Assembly (NCBI RefSeq): GCF_000325705.1
Contig: NC_019904.1
Location: 1,682,001 to 1,746,000, forward strand
From: Echinicola vietnamensis DSM 17526
GTDB lineage: Bacteria; Bacteroidota; Bacteroidia; Cytophagales; Cyclobacteriaceae
DNA length: 64,000 nt
Direction of reading: 5' to 3'
The notes below the pieces were generated by a model that worked only from the letters and a program-made list of their open reading frames with translations, was not told where the DNA came from and ran no database searches. Of this stretch, positions 1-8,544 are shown one piece after another (the first letter of the stretch is position 1; each line of letters opens with the position of its first letter). The translations under genes were made by a program, and so were the position numbers.

Positions 1-921
1 CTTTTGATGAAGCCTTCTGTCCAAACCTTTAAGAAGCGCACCCCCGCCGGTCAAGTGAATGCCATTGTCATAAATATCGGCAGATAGCTCCGGGGGAGCA
101 ATTTCCAAGGCCTTTAGGACAGCTTCTTCGATCTTAGAGACGGACTTATCGAGTGCAAAGGCTATTTCAGAATAGGAAACTTTGATCACTTTTGGAATGC
201 CGGTCATCAGGTCACGACCACGGATTTCATAATCCTCCGGTGCGTCGTCAAGCTCTGTAAGGGCAGACCCAATGGCAATCTTTACCTTTTCGGCAGAGCG
301 CTCGCCGATCAGCAAGTTGTGCTGCCTCCTCATATAATCCAAGATGTCCTTGGTGAAGGTATCGCCCGCTACCCTGATGGATTGGTCGGCGACGATGCCG
401 GAAAGGGCTATCAAGGCAATTTCAGTGGTACCCCCACCGATATCCACGATCATTGATCCCATGGGCTTTTCTATATCGATACCGATACCAATGGCCGCGG
501 CAATAGGTTCGTATACCATGTACACTTCCTTGGCACCGGCATGTTCGGCCGAGTCCCGTACCGCTCTTTTCTCTACTTCTGTAATCCCCGAGGGAATACA
601 AATGACCATCCGATGAGATTGGGGAAACATTCCCTTTTTATGCCCGGGGATCATTTTGATCAGGCCACGGATCATTTGTTCCGCCGCGTAAAAGTCAGCG
701 ATCACACCGTCTTTAAGCGGGCGGACAGTTTTAATGTTTTCATGCGTTTTTTCATGCATGTTCATGGCTTCCCTTCCCACAGCCAATATCCTGTTGCTGG
801 ACTTGTCAATGGCTATAATGGAAGGCTCATCCACTACAATTTTTTCTTTATGAATTATAAGGGTATTTGCAGTACCTAAATCTATTGCTATATCACTTGA
901 GAAAAAGTCAAATAATCCCAT
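1..921 (-). CDS. mreB: Rod shape-determining protein MreB (3' end beyond window)
   Basis: Bacterial actin that assembles membrane-associated filaments and guides lateral peptidoglycan synthesis. 307 codons are open on the minus strand from an ATG at 921 to the window edge; the C-terminal ~35-40 residues of a usual ~345-residue MreB are missing only because the window ends. Visible: the phosphate-1 region IAIDLGTANTLI near residue 12, VYEPIAAAIG near 135, the phosphate-2 motif IVDIGGGTTEIA near 160 and the adenosine-site HLTGGGALLKGLDRR near 295. These are the actin/HSP70 ATPase motifs in the MreB order. MreC and MreD would be expected just outside the window. Identification is very secure. 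Confidence 0.96.
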   Translation of the reverse strand, partial: MGLFDFFSSDIAIDLGTANTLIIHKEKIVVDEPSIIAIDKSSNRILAVGREAMNMHEKTHENIKTVRPLKDGVIADFYAAEQMIRGLIKMIPGHKKGMFPQSHRMVICIPSGITEVEKRAVRDSAEHAGAKEVYMVYEPIAAAIGIGIDIEKPMGSMIVDIGGGTTEIALIALSGIVADQSIRVAGDTFTKDILDYMRRQHNLLIGERSAEKVKIAIGSALTELDDAPEDYEIRGRDLMTGIPKVIKVSYSEIAFALDKSVSKIEEAVLKALEIAPPELSADIYDNGIHLTGGGALLKGLDRRLHQK

Positions 922-1003
922 CCTGGTAGTTTTACTTAGAATTTACGTTTGAGTTGATCGTTTAAAGTTAGCATTAACAATGCTTAAATAAAACGAGGGA
1001 CGA

Positions 1004-1011
1004 CAAAATTA
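1004..1011 (-). promoter_or_regulatory. Candidate -7 element for mreB
   Basis: Read on the minus strand this is TAATTTTG, matching the Bacteroidota -7 consensus TAnnTTTG, 83 nt before the mreB ATG. No TTTG is found at the -33 spacing, so support is partial. Confidence 0.3.
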
Positions 1012-1347
1012 TTACCTTAATTTGGATTTCTAATAGTGACCACTGACTTTTTTTAAGTCACTTGCACAGAGATACAAACAGCCTTGATACCAAAGCCCAC
1101 TTGAAGCAGGATAATAATTGATTTTTGGGTGATGCCAGATTGTCGAACCAAGCTTTGGCCACAACAAGCAAAAAACAGTCCAATTGTGTGTTTGGCCTGT
1201 TATTTTCCTAGAGTCAAGCCCGGTTGCCTAACGGCATGAGGGGCATTCAAAATGTGCATCTCATCAATCCACATTTCAAATGCGGATTAGATGGTGAGTG
1301 GCCTTACTGTAGGAAGGTCGTTACAAATCTCTACCCGTCAATGGCAC

Positions 1348-1379
1348 AAAAAAAATCCCCAGCAATTCTGCTGGGGATT
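1348..1379 (-). terminator. Rho-independent terminator of purH
   Basis: Perfect 11-bp stem (AATCCCCAGCA with TGCTGGGGATT) around a 4-nt loop, followed on the minus strand by a run of U (A-run at 1348-1355). It lies 25 bp past the purH stop codon. Confidence 0.9.
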
Positions 1380-1403
1380 GGAAAACTATTGTAGCGGGAT
1401 AGT

Positions 1404-2930
1404 TTAATGTTTGAAGTGCCTTACACCCGTCATCACCATGCTCATGCCCACCTTGTCGCAGTAGTCGATGCTGTCTTGGTCTTTGATGGATCCACCGGGT
1501 TGTACCACGGCGGCGACGCCTTCTTTGGAGGCGATTTCCACACAGTCTGGGAACGGGAAGAACGCATCGGATGCCATTACGGATCCTTTCAGGTCGAAAC
1601 CAAATGATTTGGCCTTCTCGATGGCCTGCTTTAGTGCGTCCACTCGGGAGGTCTGGCCTACACCACTGGCAAACAATTGATCTTTATTGCTCAGCACGAT
1701 GGTGTTGGATTTGGTATGCTTGCAGACCTTCGCCGCAAATACCAGTGCGTCTTTTTGCTCGTCAGTAGGGACGACTTTGGTCGCGACCTTGAAATCGTCT
1801 TTGGTTTCGGTGGCCAAGTCTTTGTCCTGCTCGATGATACCGTTAAGCAATGTTTTGATCTGCTTGGTGCCGCCGACACTGGTTTTTTGTACCAGCAAAA
1901 TCCTGTTTTTCTTGCCTTTCAGCACTTCCAGGGCATCCTCGTCAAAAGCAGGGGCGATCAAGACCTCAAAGAAAAGGCTGTGCATTTCTTCAGCGGCTGC
2001 TTTGTCCACCGGCTGGTTGGTGATCAGGACACCTCCAAAGGCCGATAGGGTATCTGCCTCAAATGCTTTTTGGTAAGCTTCTTTTACGGTGGCACCTTTT
2101 GCGACGCCGCATGCATTGTTGTGCTTAAGGATGGCAAAGGCCGTTTCTCCGTCAAATTCAGCCATGAGCGCCACTGCAGCATCCACATCTACCAAATTAT
2201 TATAGGATAGCTCTTTCCCGTTTAGCTGGTCAAAAAGGTCGTCCAGTTTGCCGTAGAAGTGGGCTTTTTGATGTGGGTTTTCTCCGTAACGAAGCGCCTT
2301 GGAGTGGTGCTCACTTACTTTCAGGGCTGGAATTTCTTCCGTTTGGTTGAAGTAGTTGAAGATATGTGTGTCGTAGTGGGAAGACACTTGGAAAGCCTTG
2401 GCCGCAAAATATTTTCGGTCTTCCAAGGTAGTGCCTCCTTGGTTGTTTTTCAATCGCTCTTCCAGTTCTCCGTATTGGTCGCGGGAAGCAATGATGGTGA
2501 CATCCTTGAAGTTTTTGGCCGCTGCCCTGATCAGGGAAATTCCACCAATGTCGATTTTCTCAATGATGTCCTGCTCAGAAGCACCGGAAGCAACGGTTTC
2601 TTCAAACGGATAAAGGTCTACAATCACTAAGTCTATGGCAGGGATGTCAAATTCCTGGGCTTGGGAAAGGTCTCCTTGGTCTTCTCTTCTGTGGAGGATG
2701 CCTCCAAAGACTTTAGGGTGGAGTGTTTTTACTCTTCCTCCAAAGATGGAAGGATAACCTGTCAGGTCTTCTACAGCAGTTACTTCTGCACCTTGATCTT
2801 CGATGAACTTTTGTGTTCCTCCGGTGGAGTAGATTTTCACGCCTTGGGCTTTCAGCTGGGCAATGATCGGTTCAAGATTGTCTTTGTAAAAGACCGAGAT
2901 AAGGGCAGATTCTATTTTCTTAACAGCCAT
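1404..2930 (-). CDS. purH: Bifunctional AICAR formyltransferase / IMP cyclohydrolase
   Basis: Catalyses the last two steps of de novo purine synthesis: formylation of AICAR with 10-formyl-THF, then ring closure to IMP. The 508 residues match the usual PurH length. The N-terminal IMP cyclohydrolase (MGS-like) domain shows YSTGGTQKFIED near residue 34 and GGRVKTLHPKV near 64; the formyltransferase domain shows LRYGENPHQKA near 213, ILKHNNACGVA near 268 and SDAFFPFPD near 454. The ATG at 2930 gives the standard MAVKKIESALISV start. purN lies 71 bp upstream on the same strand, so the two purine genes are probably cotranscribed, ending at the strong hairpin just after this gene. Confidence 0.97.
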   Translation of the reverse strand: MAVKKIESALISVFYKDNLEPIIAQLKAQGVKIYSTGGTQKFIEDQGAEVTAVEDLTGYPSIFGGRVKTLHPKVFGGILHRREDQGDLSQAQEFDIPAIDLVIVDLYPFEETVASGASEQDIIEKIDIGGISLIRAAAKNFKDVTIIASRDQYGELEERLKNNQGGTTLEDRKYFAAKAFQVSSHYDTHIFNYFNQTEEIPALKVSEHHSKALRYGENPHQKAHFYGKLDDLFDQLNGKELSYNNLVDVDAAVALMAEFDGETAFAILKHNNACGVAKGATVKEAYQKAFEADTLSAFGGVLITNQPVDKAAAEEMHSLFFEVLIAPAFDEDALEVLKGKKNRILLVQKTSVGGTKQIKTLLNGIIEQDKDLATETKDDFKVATKVVPTDEQKDALVFAAKVCKHTKSNTIVLSNKDQLFASGVGQTSRVDALKQAIEKAKSFGFDLKGSVMASDAFFPFPDCVEIASKEGVAAVVQPGGSIKDQDSIDYCDKVGMSMVMTGVRHFKH

Positions 2931-3001
2931 TTTTTGAAGTATTGAATGAAATAGGTTTGCTTAATTTTGTTTTAAACTGCAAAGGTAGGAAAATCAGCCG
3001 A

Positions 3002-3559
3002 TTAAAGCAGGCTTTCGATGACTTTTGGAAAATATTTGTGTTCCAAAGCATGCACCTTATGGGCAATTTCGTCAGGACTGTCTGTCTCCTCCACTTTCAC
3101 GCTTTCCTGAAAGATCACCCGGCCATCGTCATATTTTTCATTCACATAGTGAATGGTAATGCCTGTTTCTTTTTCGCCTTTTTCCTTTACCGCTTCGTGG
3201 ACACGCATGCCGTACATGCCTTTGCCGCCAAATTTGGGAAGCAGTGCCGGGTGGATGTTGATGATCTTTTCGGGAAACATCTGAATCAGCCCATCTGGCA
3301 CTTTTAGCAGGAAGCCGGCCAGTACCACCAGGTCAATTTCTAATGCTTCGAAGGTTTTTTCGAGGAGGCCTTCGTCCATTTCTTTTTTGGAAAAGGAAAT
3401 GAAGGGGATGTCATGGTTTTTGGCTCTTTCCAGCACATAAGCGTCCTTTTTATTGGATGCAATGATGGCGACTTTCCCTTTGGTGGAGCCATTGAAGTGT
3501 TTGATGATTTCTTCGGCATTGCTGCCGTTTCCAGAAGCGAGTATGGCGATTTTTTTCAA
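3002..3559 (-). CDS. purN: Phosphoribosylglycinamide formyltransferase (TTG start)
   Basis: Transfers the formyl group of 10-formyl-THF to GAR in step three of purine synthesis. The 185 residues fit PurN. Visible: N-terminal ILASGNGSNAE, the active-site segment NIHPALLPKFGGKGMYG (His near 104) and TGITIHYVNEKYDDG with the catalytic Asp. The initiation codon is TTG: the protein begins KKIAILASGNGSN exactly where family members have their first Met, and no in-frame ATG lies just upstream. A -7-like element sits ~41 nt before the TTG. It precedes purH on the same strand. Confidence 0.95.
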   Translation of the reverse strand: MKKIAILASGNGSNAEEIIKHFNGSTKGKVAIIASNKKDAYVLERAKNHDIPFISFSKKEMDEGLLEKTFEALEIDLVVLAGFLLKVPDGLIQMFPEKIINIHPALLPKFGGKGMYGMRVHEAVKEKGEKETGITIHYVNEKYDDGRVIFQESVKVEETDSPDEIAHKVHALEHKYFPKVIESLL

Positions 3560-3599
3560 TTGAAAACAGGTTTGGATGCGTTTAACAACGTTTAGTAAG

Positions 3600-3607
3600 C
3601 AAAAATA
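3600..3607 (-). promoter_or_regulatory. Candidate -7 element for purN-purH
   Basis: Minus-strand TATTTTTG fits TAnnTTTG and would place transcription start about 33 nt before the purN TTG. The -33 TTTG is not evident. The remaining ~230 bp up to the UbiA gene holds nothing else convincing. Confidence 0.35.
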
Positions 3608-3836
3608 ATCATAATTTATCGTTTACCCGAAAAGGGAGGTGTAGCGGGGTTTAGTGTGATGGCATCGGGTGCCCAATCGGAGGTATTCCCCCTTGTTGAT
3701 TGATCGACCAATATAATCCGTTCCATCCAAAGAACAAAGGTAACGCTTCCATCTCATGGGCAGCCTTAAGTACTTTGCCTCGACCATGTTCTCCGCCTGT
3801 CAGCATTCTTCAAAACATACGCCAAATTTTAATGCA

Positions 3837-4712
3837 TTATAGAAAAGCCATGCTCATCACCCCTGTGAGCATGAGGATTTTAGAGAGTTTGCTGAGCCTG
3901 GTAAAGTGTGATTTTCGGTCGGCCTGGTAAATGAGGTACATAAAATAAAGGAACAGCAAGCCGATCAAGCCAAAATATAAGTAGAGTAAGGGTTGGTCTA
4001 TCTTATAGGCGACCACGATGATGGACGTTACAAATACCGTGGCGATGATAAAGATGATGTTCTTGGTCGCCCGAAAGCCCAGCACCACCGGTAAGGTTTT
4101 GCAGCCATGTTTTCTGTCTCCTTCCCGATCTTCGATGTCTTTGATGATTTCGCGGATGAGGTTGATGAAAAAGGCGAAAATAGCATAAGCGAGCACCACT
4201 AAAGCGGACTGTTGATAGTAAAACCCCACGATCCATATAGCCAATGCGGTCAGTAAAGCCACGGCCAGGTTGCCGACAAAAGGGAGGCGTTTGAGGGAAT
4301 TGGAATACATCCAAAGCAAGATGGCTGCAATAAAATGAATGGCTCCCACTTTCAGGCTGACCAAACATGCCAAACCAATGCCTACCAGGTTGAAGAAAGT
4401 GTGGAGAAACATCACCACTCTGCGGCGCATTCCCTTACCAATGACGACCTCGTCAGGTTTGTTGATATAATCGATCTTGACATCGTAATAGTCGTTTATC
4501 AAGTAACCGGATGCCGCGATCAGGATGGTGGAGGTGATCAATAGGTAAATTTTGGGATCCAAAAGTGCAGGAGTGCCCGTTTGGGTTTCTTCTACCAGAA
4601 AATACGCTGTCATCAGCTGGGCAAAAGCCATCATCAGCAGGTTATCTGTTCTGATGATCCTTAAAAAAGCAGTAAATGAAAAAGCTTTTTCAGCTGATGG
4701 CGAGTGATTCAT
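3837..4712 (-). CDS. UbiA-family prenyltransferase
   Basis: Integral membrane prenyltransferase of 291 residues with about eight or nine hydrophobic segments. The first Asp-rich motif NDYYDVKIDYINKPDE (residues ~73-88) binds Mg-prenyl diphosphate; the second appears as EIIKDIEDREGDRKHG. Family members attach prenyl chains to aromatic or glycerol-phosphate acceptors. Bacteroidota homologues are often annotated as geranylgeranylglycerol-phosphate geranylgeranyltransferase-like, but the substrate cannot be read from the sequence. A TATTTTTG motif 5 bp before the ATG could give an almost leaderless transcript (speculative). The left-hand end after the stop has no clear terminator. Confidence 0.85.
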   Translation of the reverse strand: MNHSPSAEKAFSFTAFLRIIRTDNLLMMAFAQLMTAYFLVEETQTGTPALLDPKIYLLITSTILIAASGYLINDYYDVKIDYINKPDEVVIGKGMRRRVVMFLHTFFNLVGIGLACLVSLKVGAIHFIAAILLWMYSNSLKRLPFVGNLAVALLTALAIWIVGFYYQQSALVVLAYAIFAFFINLIREIIKDIEDREGDRKHGCKTLPVVLGFRATKNIIFIIATVFVTSIIVVAYKIDQPLLYLYFGLIGLLFLYFMYLIYQADRKSHFTRLSKLSKILMLTGVMSMAFL

Positions 4713-4773
4713 ACTTCAAAAATACGCGAAAGTCTCGTATATGTTCCAGGTCGAGCTGCTTTTCATCAAAAAG

Positions 4774-4807
4774 AAAAAACCATTCGCTATTTAGCGAATG
4801 GTTTTTT
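4774..4807 (-). terminator. Rho-independent terminator of galE
   Basis: Long perfect stem: AAAAAACCATTCGCT pairs with AGCGAATGGTTTTTT around a 4-nt loop. A- and T-runs on both sides make it usable in either direction. It lies 108 bp past the galE stop codon and separates galE from the UbiA gene on the same strand. Confidence 0.88.
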
Positions 4808-4914
4808 GATTAATAAACCCCTAATTAAAATTATAATTGTACGATAAAATTAGGTAAAATACTTGATTTTACCGTCCTGTACTGTCTTGTATGCCATGAT
4901 CTTTGAAAAAAAGG

Positions 4915-5928
4915 TTATTTTTTCAAACTTAATTGCCAATTCCAAGCATCGCGAAGGGCTTCTTCGAGTCCAAATTGCGGTGTCCATCCCAAGACCTTGG
5001 AGACTTTATCGGTATTGGCCCATACTTTTTCAATATCGCCTGATCTTCTTGGACCGATTTCATAATTCAGCGGTTTTTCACTGACCTTTTCGAAGGCCTT
5101 GATCACCTCCATGACGGTATTCCCATTTCCGGTGCCCACGTTGAAGAGGTCGATGAAATTTTCCGGCTGGTCCGCGAGGTACTGAATGGATTTTACGTGT
5201 GCATCAGCCAAGTCCATCACATGGATATAGTCCCTGATGCAGGTGCCGTCGGGCGTATTGTAATCGTCCCCGAAAACGGTGATCTTTTCTCTGATACCCG
5301 CGCCGGTTTGGGTTACGAAGGGGATCAAATTGGCCGGTACTCCCAATGGCAGCTCTCCAATAAGGGAGGATGGATGGGCGCCGATGGGGTTAAAATAGCG
5401 CAAGGCCACGACTCTTGCGGGAGCACCACTTTTGACATGATCGGTCAGGATGTCTTCACATATTTTTTTGGTGTTTCCATAAGGACTTTCGGCATCTTTT
5501 CTCGGAGTAGTTTCCTTGACGGGAAGTTTGTCAGGCTGGCCGTACACGGTACAGGAGGAAGAGAATACAATGTCCTTAACACCAAATTGTTTCATGGTTT
5601 CCAGCAGGATAATAAGCGAATTGATGTTGTTGCTGTAGTAGGTAAGTGGGATTTTGGTGCTTTCTCCCACTGCTTTGGAAGCGGCAAAGTGAATGACGCC
5701 TTGTAGGTCGTTTTCTTCGAAAACAGCCTGCATAAATTTCCGGTCATTGCAGTCGCCTTCGTGGTATTTTACGGGAGCTCCCAGGATCTTTTCCAGGCCG
5801 TTGAGTACTTCTTTGTTGGAATTGGAAAAATTGTCCACGATGATGGGCTCATAGCCCGCATTGACGAGCGCTACAGCCGTGTGGGATCCGATGTAGCCTG
5901 CTCCGCCTGTGATTAAAATCTGTTGCAT
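4915..5928 (-). CDS. galE: UDP-glucose 4-epimerase
   Basis: Interconverts UDP-glucose and UDP-galactose with bound NAD, supplying galactose for polysaccharides and the Leloir pathway. The 337 residues are the standard GalE length. The Rossmann motif TGGAGYIGSHTAVAL is at residues ~7-21, the catalytic Ser region FSSSCTVYGQ near 121, the Tyr/Lys pair in SPYGNTKKICED near 148 and the substrate segment NPIGAHPSSLIGE near 179. Short-chain dehydrogenase (extended) fold. It has its own promoter-like sequence and its own terminator, so it is probably monocistronic. Confidence 0.95.
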   Translation of the reverse strand: MQQILITGGAGYIGSHTAVALVNAGYEPIIVDNFSNSNKEVLNGLEKILGAPVKYHEGDCNDRKFMQAVFEENDLQGVIHFAASKAVGESTKIPLTYYSNNINSLIILLETMKQFGVKDIVFSSSCTVYGQPDKLPVKETTPRKDAESPYGNTKKICEDILTDHVKSGAPARVVALRYFNPIGAHPSSLIGELPLGVPANLIPFVTQTGAGIREKITVFGDDYNTPDGTCIRDYIHVMDLADAHVKSIQYLADQPENFIDLFNVGTGNGNTVMEVIKAFEKVSEKPLNYEIGPRRSGDIEKVWANTDKVSKVLGWTPQFGLEEALRDAWNWQLSLKK

Positions 5929-5978
5929 GAAATGTAGTTGTTTTTACGGGGGTTATGGGTCGACAAATGACGTAACAA

Positions 5979-6009
5979 CAAATATAATTTAAACCTGTCA
6001 GGCATGAAA
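5979..6009 (-). promoter_or_regulatory. Candidate galE promoter
   Basis: Minus strand: TATATTTG (perfect TAnnTTTG) at 5979-5986 with TTTC at 6006-6009, spacing 19 (one mismatch to TTTG). It would start transcription about 45 nt before the galE ATG. Confidence 0.5.
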
Positions 6010-6152
6010 TTTTTCTTGGTTTTAAATGGGTGAAAACTAATTTTTTTAGTTGGAAGTTAATATCTTACACTGGGTGATATTGGTCAAAAGAATATAGAGT
6101 TTTTTTGATCATTGCGCCTGAAGAATAAAACCCAAATAATAATAACACTAGT

Positions 6153-7295
6153 ATGATGAATTTTCAATTGACAGAAAACCAGTCCATGATTGCACAAATG
6201 ATCAGGGATTTTGGAGCCAAGGAAATCACTCCATTTCGGAAGGAATGGGATGATCACCAAACTTTTCCACTGCCACTTTTTAAAAAGTTAGGAGAACTGG
6301 GCTTGATGGGAGTCCTTATTCCAAGTGAGTATGGGGGGAGTGGGTTTGGTTATTTGGAATATGTAACCGCGATCTTGGAGCTGGCCAAGCTGGACCCTGG
6401 GATAGGACTGTCCATGGCCGCGCACAACTCCCTTTGTTCTGGGCATATCATGCTCTTCGGGTCGGAAGAGCAAAAGCAAAAATACCTGCCAAAGCTGGCT
6501 TCTTGCGAATTTTTGGGAGCTTGGGGCCTCACTGAGCCCAATACCGGATCTGATGCCGCTAATATGAAGACGACAGCGACGGCAGAGGGTGATTATTTTG
6601 TGCTGAACGGGGCAAAGAACTTTATCACCCATGGTGTTTCCGGGGATGTGGCGGTGGTCATCGCCAGGACTGGCGAGGTAGGAGATAAGCATGGCATGAC
6701 CGCTTTTGTGGTCGAAAAAGGTACTGAAGGATTCCGTGGAGGGCGAAAGGAAGATAAGCTGGGCATGAGGACTTCCGAGACGGCAGAATTGATTTTTGAG
6801 GACTGCCGGGTGCATAAGTCTCAGATATTGGGTGAAGTAGGGGAAGGATTTATCCAATCCATGAAGGTATTGGATGGGGGGAGAATTTCTATTGCGGCAC
6901 TTTCGCTGGGGATTGCGGAAGGAGCATTTGAGGCAGCCCTTAGTTACTCGAAGGAGCGTCAGCAGTTCCAGAAGCCCATCAGCGCTTACCAGGGGATTTC
7001 TTTTAAGCTGGCAGACATGGCCACCAAACTCGAGGCGGCCAAGTTGCTGACGTTTAAAGCGGCAGATTTAAAAAACCGAGGAGAGTACGTAACCTTGGCC
7101 AGTGCCCAAGCAAAATATTATGCTTCTGAAATAGCTGTGGAATTGGCCAACGAGGCCGTTCAGGTATATGGAGGCTACGGTTTTACGAAGGATTATCCCG
7201 TGGAAAAATATTACCGGGACGTCAAGCTCTGCACCATCGGAGAGGGAACTTCCGAAATACAAAAAATAGTGATTTCAAGAGAGCTACTGAAGTAG
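6153..7295 (+). CDS. Acyl-CoA dehydrogenase
   Basis: FAD-dependent alpha,beta-dehydrogenation of an acyl-CoA in beta-oxidation or branched-chain amino acid breakdown. The 380 residues are the usual length, with N-terminal, middle and C-terminal domains in order: LGAWGLTEPNTGSDAANM (~125-142) and FITHGVSGDVAVV form the FAD/substrate region, RQQFQKPISAYQGISFKLADM (~270) and QVYGGYGFTKDYPVEKYYRD are the C-terminal signatures. The expected catalytic Glu is in GEGTSEIQKI. The closest type is short-chain/butyryl-CoA dehydrogenase, but chain-length preference is not readable. Two adjacent ATG codons (6153, 6156) are possible starts. Monocistronic-looking; a perfect 12-bp hairpin follows. Confidence 0.9.
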   Translation: MMNFQLTENQSMIAQMIRDFGAKEITPFRKEWDDHQTFPLPLFKKLGELGLMGVLIPSEYGGSGFGYLEYVTAILELAKLDPGIGLSMAAHNSLCSGHIMLFGSEEQKQKYLPKLASCEFLGAWGLTEPNTGSDAANMKTTATAEGDYFVLNGAKNFITHGVSGDVAVVIARTGEVGDKHGMTAFVVEKGTEGFRGGRKEDKLGMRTSETAELIFEDCRVHKSQILGEVGEGFIQSMKVLDGGRISIAALSLGIAEGAFEAALSYSKERQQFQKPISAYQGISFKLADMATKLEAAKLLTFKAADLKNRGEYVTLASAQAKYYASEIAVELANEAVQVYGGYGFTKDYPVEKYYRDVKLCTIGEGTSEIQKIVISRELLK

Positions 7296-7316
7296 TCCTG
7301 TGTTTACTTCCAGACG

Positions 7317-7352
7317 TGGACAAACAAGGTGCTCCGGTAACTTGTTTGTCCA
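7317..7352 (+). other. Perfect 12-bp hairpin after acyl-CoA dehydrogenase
   Basis: TGGACAAACAAG pairs exactly with CTTGTTTGTCCA across a 12-nt loop, 21 bp after the stop codon. There is no T-run behind it, so it is not a classic terminator; it may protect the mRNA 3' end or terminate weakly. Confidence 0.6.
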
Positions 7353-7448
7353 ACTAAAGGAGGGCAGTTTTGGGAACGGATGAAGCGATGTTGGAAAAGG
7401 CCTTTTTTTGAACAGGGTGCTGCTATTTTTCCTTATTAAAATATAGCG

Positions 7449-7456
7449 TAACTTTG
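7449..7456 (+). promoter_or_regulatory. Candidate -7 element for apbE
   Basis: TAACTTTG matches TAnnTTTG and lies 21 nt before the ATG at 7478, giving a short leader of about 15 nt. The -33 box is not clear. The motif overlaps a possible upstream TTG start (7454), which argues for the ATG at 7478. Confidence 0.45.
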
Positions 7457-7477
7457 CCGAAAATATTCCGCCTTTTC

Positions 7478-8542
7478 ATGCAAAAGAACGCTCGTAAGAA
7501 CATCATCTACTCCATCATTCTACTTTTGGTGGTATTTCTGGTTTACCTTTACAGACAAAATCAACAAAGCCCTCAACTTCCGACGCCCGAAAAGGATGGG
7601 AAAAAGACGATCACCGGTAAGACCATGGGGACAAGTTACCGCATCGTTTACCTGGATGAGCAGGGGAGGGATTTTAAGCCTGCAGTAGATTCCTTATTAG
7701 AGGTGTTTAATCAGTCCTTATCCACTTATATCCCCGATTCAGAATTGAGCCGGTTTAATGACGGAGATACATTGGCTTTTGAGTCGGTATACCTTCCTAC
7801 GGTGCTGAAAACCAGCAAAGATATCTTTCGACGTACAGATGGAGCATTTGATCCTACGGTGGGCCCACTGGTAAACGCTTGGGGTTTTGGGCCAGAAGGA
7901 GCACAATTAAAGGACAGTGTCAATATTTTCCAGCTATTGCGCTTGATAGGTTTTGAGCATATTCAGTTTGATACGGAGAAAGTTTGGAAAACCCAGCCCG
8001 ACACGTATCTGGATTTCAGTGCCATTGCCAAAGGTTACGGGGTCGATGTGGTCGCTGGATATTTGCAAGATGAAGGAATTGACGATATGCTGGTGGAAAT
8101 CGGTGGAGAGCTGGTGGCACGCGGAACCAATGAAAATGGGGAGCTTTGGAAGGTGGGCGTAAACCAGCCCAGTGAGGATGTCACGGCCAATGATATTTTC
8201 AGCATCATCGGATTGGACAATAAGGGAATGGCCACGTCAGGGAACTATCGCAATTTTTATTACAAAGACAGCGTACGTTATTCCCATACCATCGACCCCA
8301 AGACTGGCCAGCCCGTAAACCACCGGCTGCTCAGTGCCACGGTGGTGGCAGAAGACTGCATGACCGCAGATGCCTTTGCCACGGCCATGATGGTAATGGG
8401 GACGGAAAAGGCGATCGCACTTCAAAAAGGCCAAGAGGACATCGATGTCTTTTTAATTTATAGCGATAGTTTGGGGATGCAGACGTATATCAGTGAAAAA
8501 CTCAAGCCTTTTGTTTCGTATATCAAGGGAGAAAAAGAATAG
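7478..8542 (+). CDS. apbE: FAD:protein FMN transferase (ApbE family)
   Basis: Covalently attaches FMN from FAD to Thr/Ser of flavoproteins such as NqrB/NqrC or RnfG, outside the cytoplasmic membrane. 354 residues from this ATG. A hydrophobic anchor (residues ~9-24) is followed by the ApbE domain: KTMGTSYRIVY near 48, GAFDPTVGPLVNAWGFG near 126, LDFSAIAKGYGVDVVA near 178, MLVEIGGELVARG near 205, and the Mg-binding C-terminal part with SHTIDPKTGQPV and AEDCMTADAFATAMMVMG. No lipobox is seen, so a membrane-anchored form is inferred. The ZIP transporter gene starts 2 bp after the stop, suggesting coupling. Confidence 0.92.
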   Translation: MQKNARKNIIYSIILLLVVFLVYLYRQNQQSPQLPTPEKDGKKTITGKTMGTSYRIVYLDEQGRDFKPAVDSLLEVFNQSLSTYIPDSELSRFNDGDTLAFESVYLPTVLKTSKDIFRRTDGAFDPTVGPLVNAWGFGPEGAQLKDSVNIFQLLRLIGFEHIQFDTEKVWKTQPDTYLDFSAIAKGYGVDVVAGYLQDEGIDDMLVEIGGELVARGTNENGELWKVGVNQPSEDVTANDIFSIIGLDNKGMATSGNYRNFYYKDSVRYSHTIDPKTGQPVNHRLLSATVVAEDCMTADAFATAMMVMGTEKAIALQKGQEDIDVFLIYSDSLGMQTYISEKLKPFVSYIKGEKE

Positions 8543-8544
8543 AA

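Larger units (their letters stand above)
922..1403. other. Intergenic region between purH and mreB
   Basis: 482 bp without a convincing gene on either strand. It holds the candidate mreB -7 element near its left side and the purH terminator at its right end. The rest shows mixed composition, short stop-interrupted frames and no clear RNA fold. Confidence 0.6.

Noticed and set aside
344..879. Plus-strand frames within the first kilobase
   Set aside because: They are antisense to mreB, whose frame is open to the window edge and carries the actin-fold motifs.
3700..3930. Short plus-strand frame downstream of the UbiA gene
   Set aside because: It overlaps the UbiA coding end on the other strand and shows no domain.
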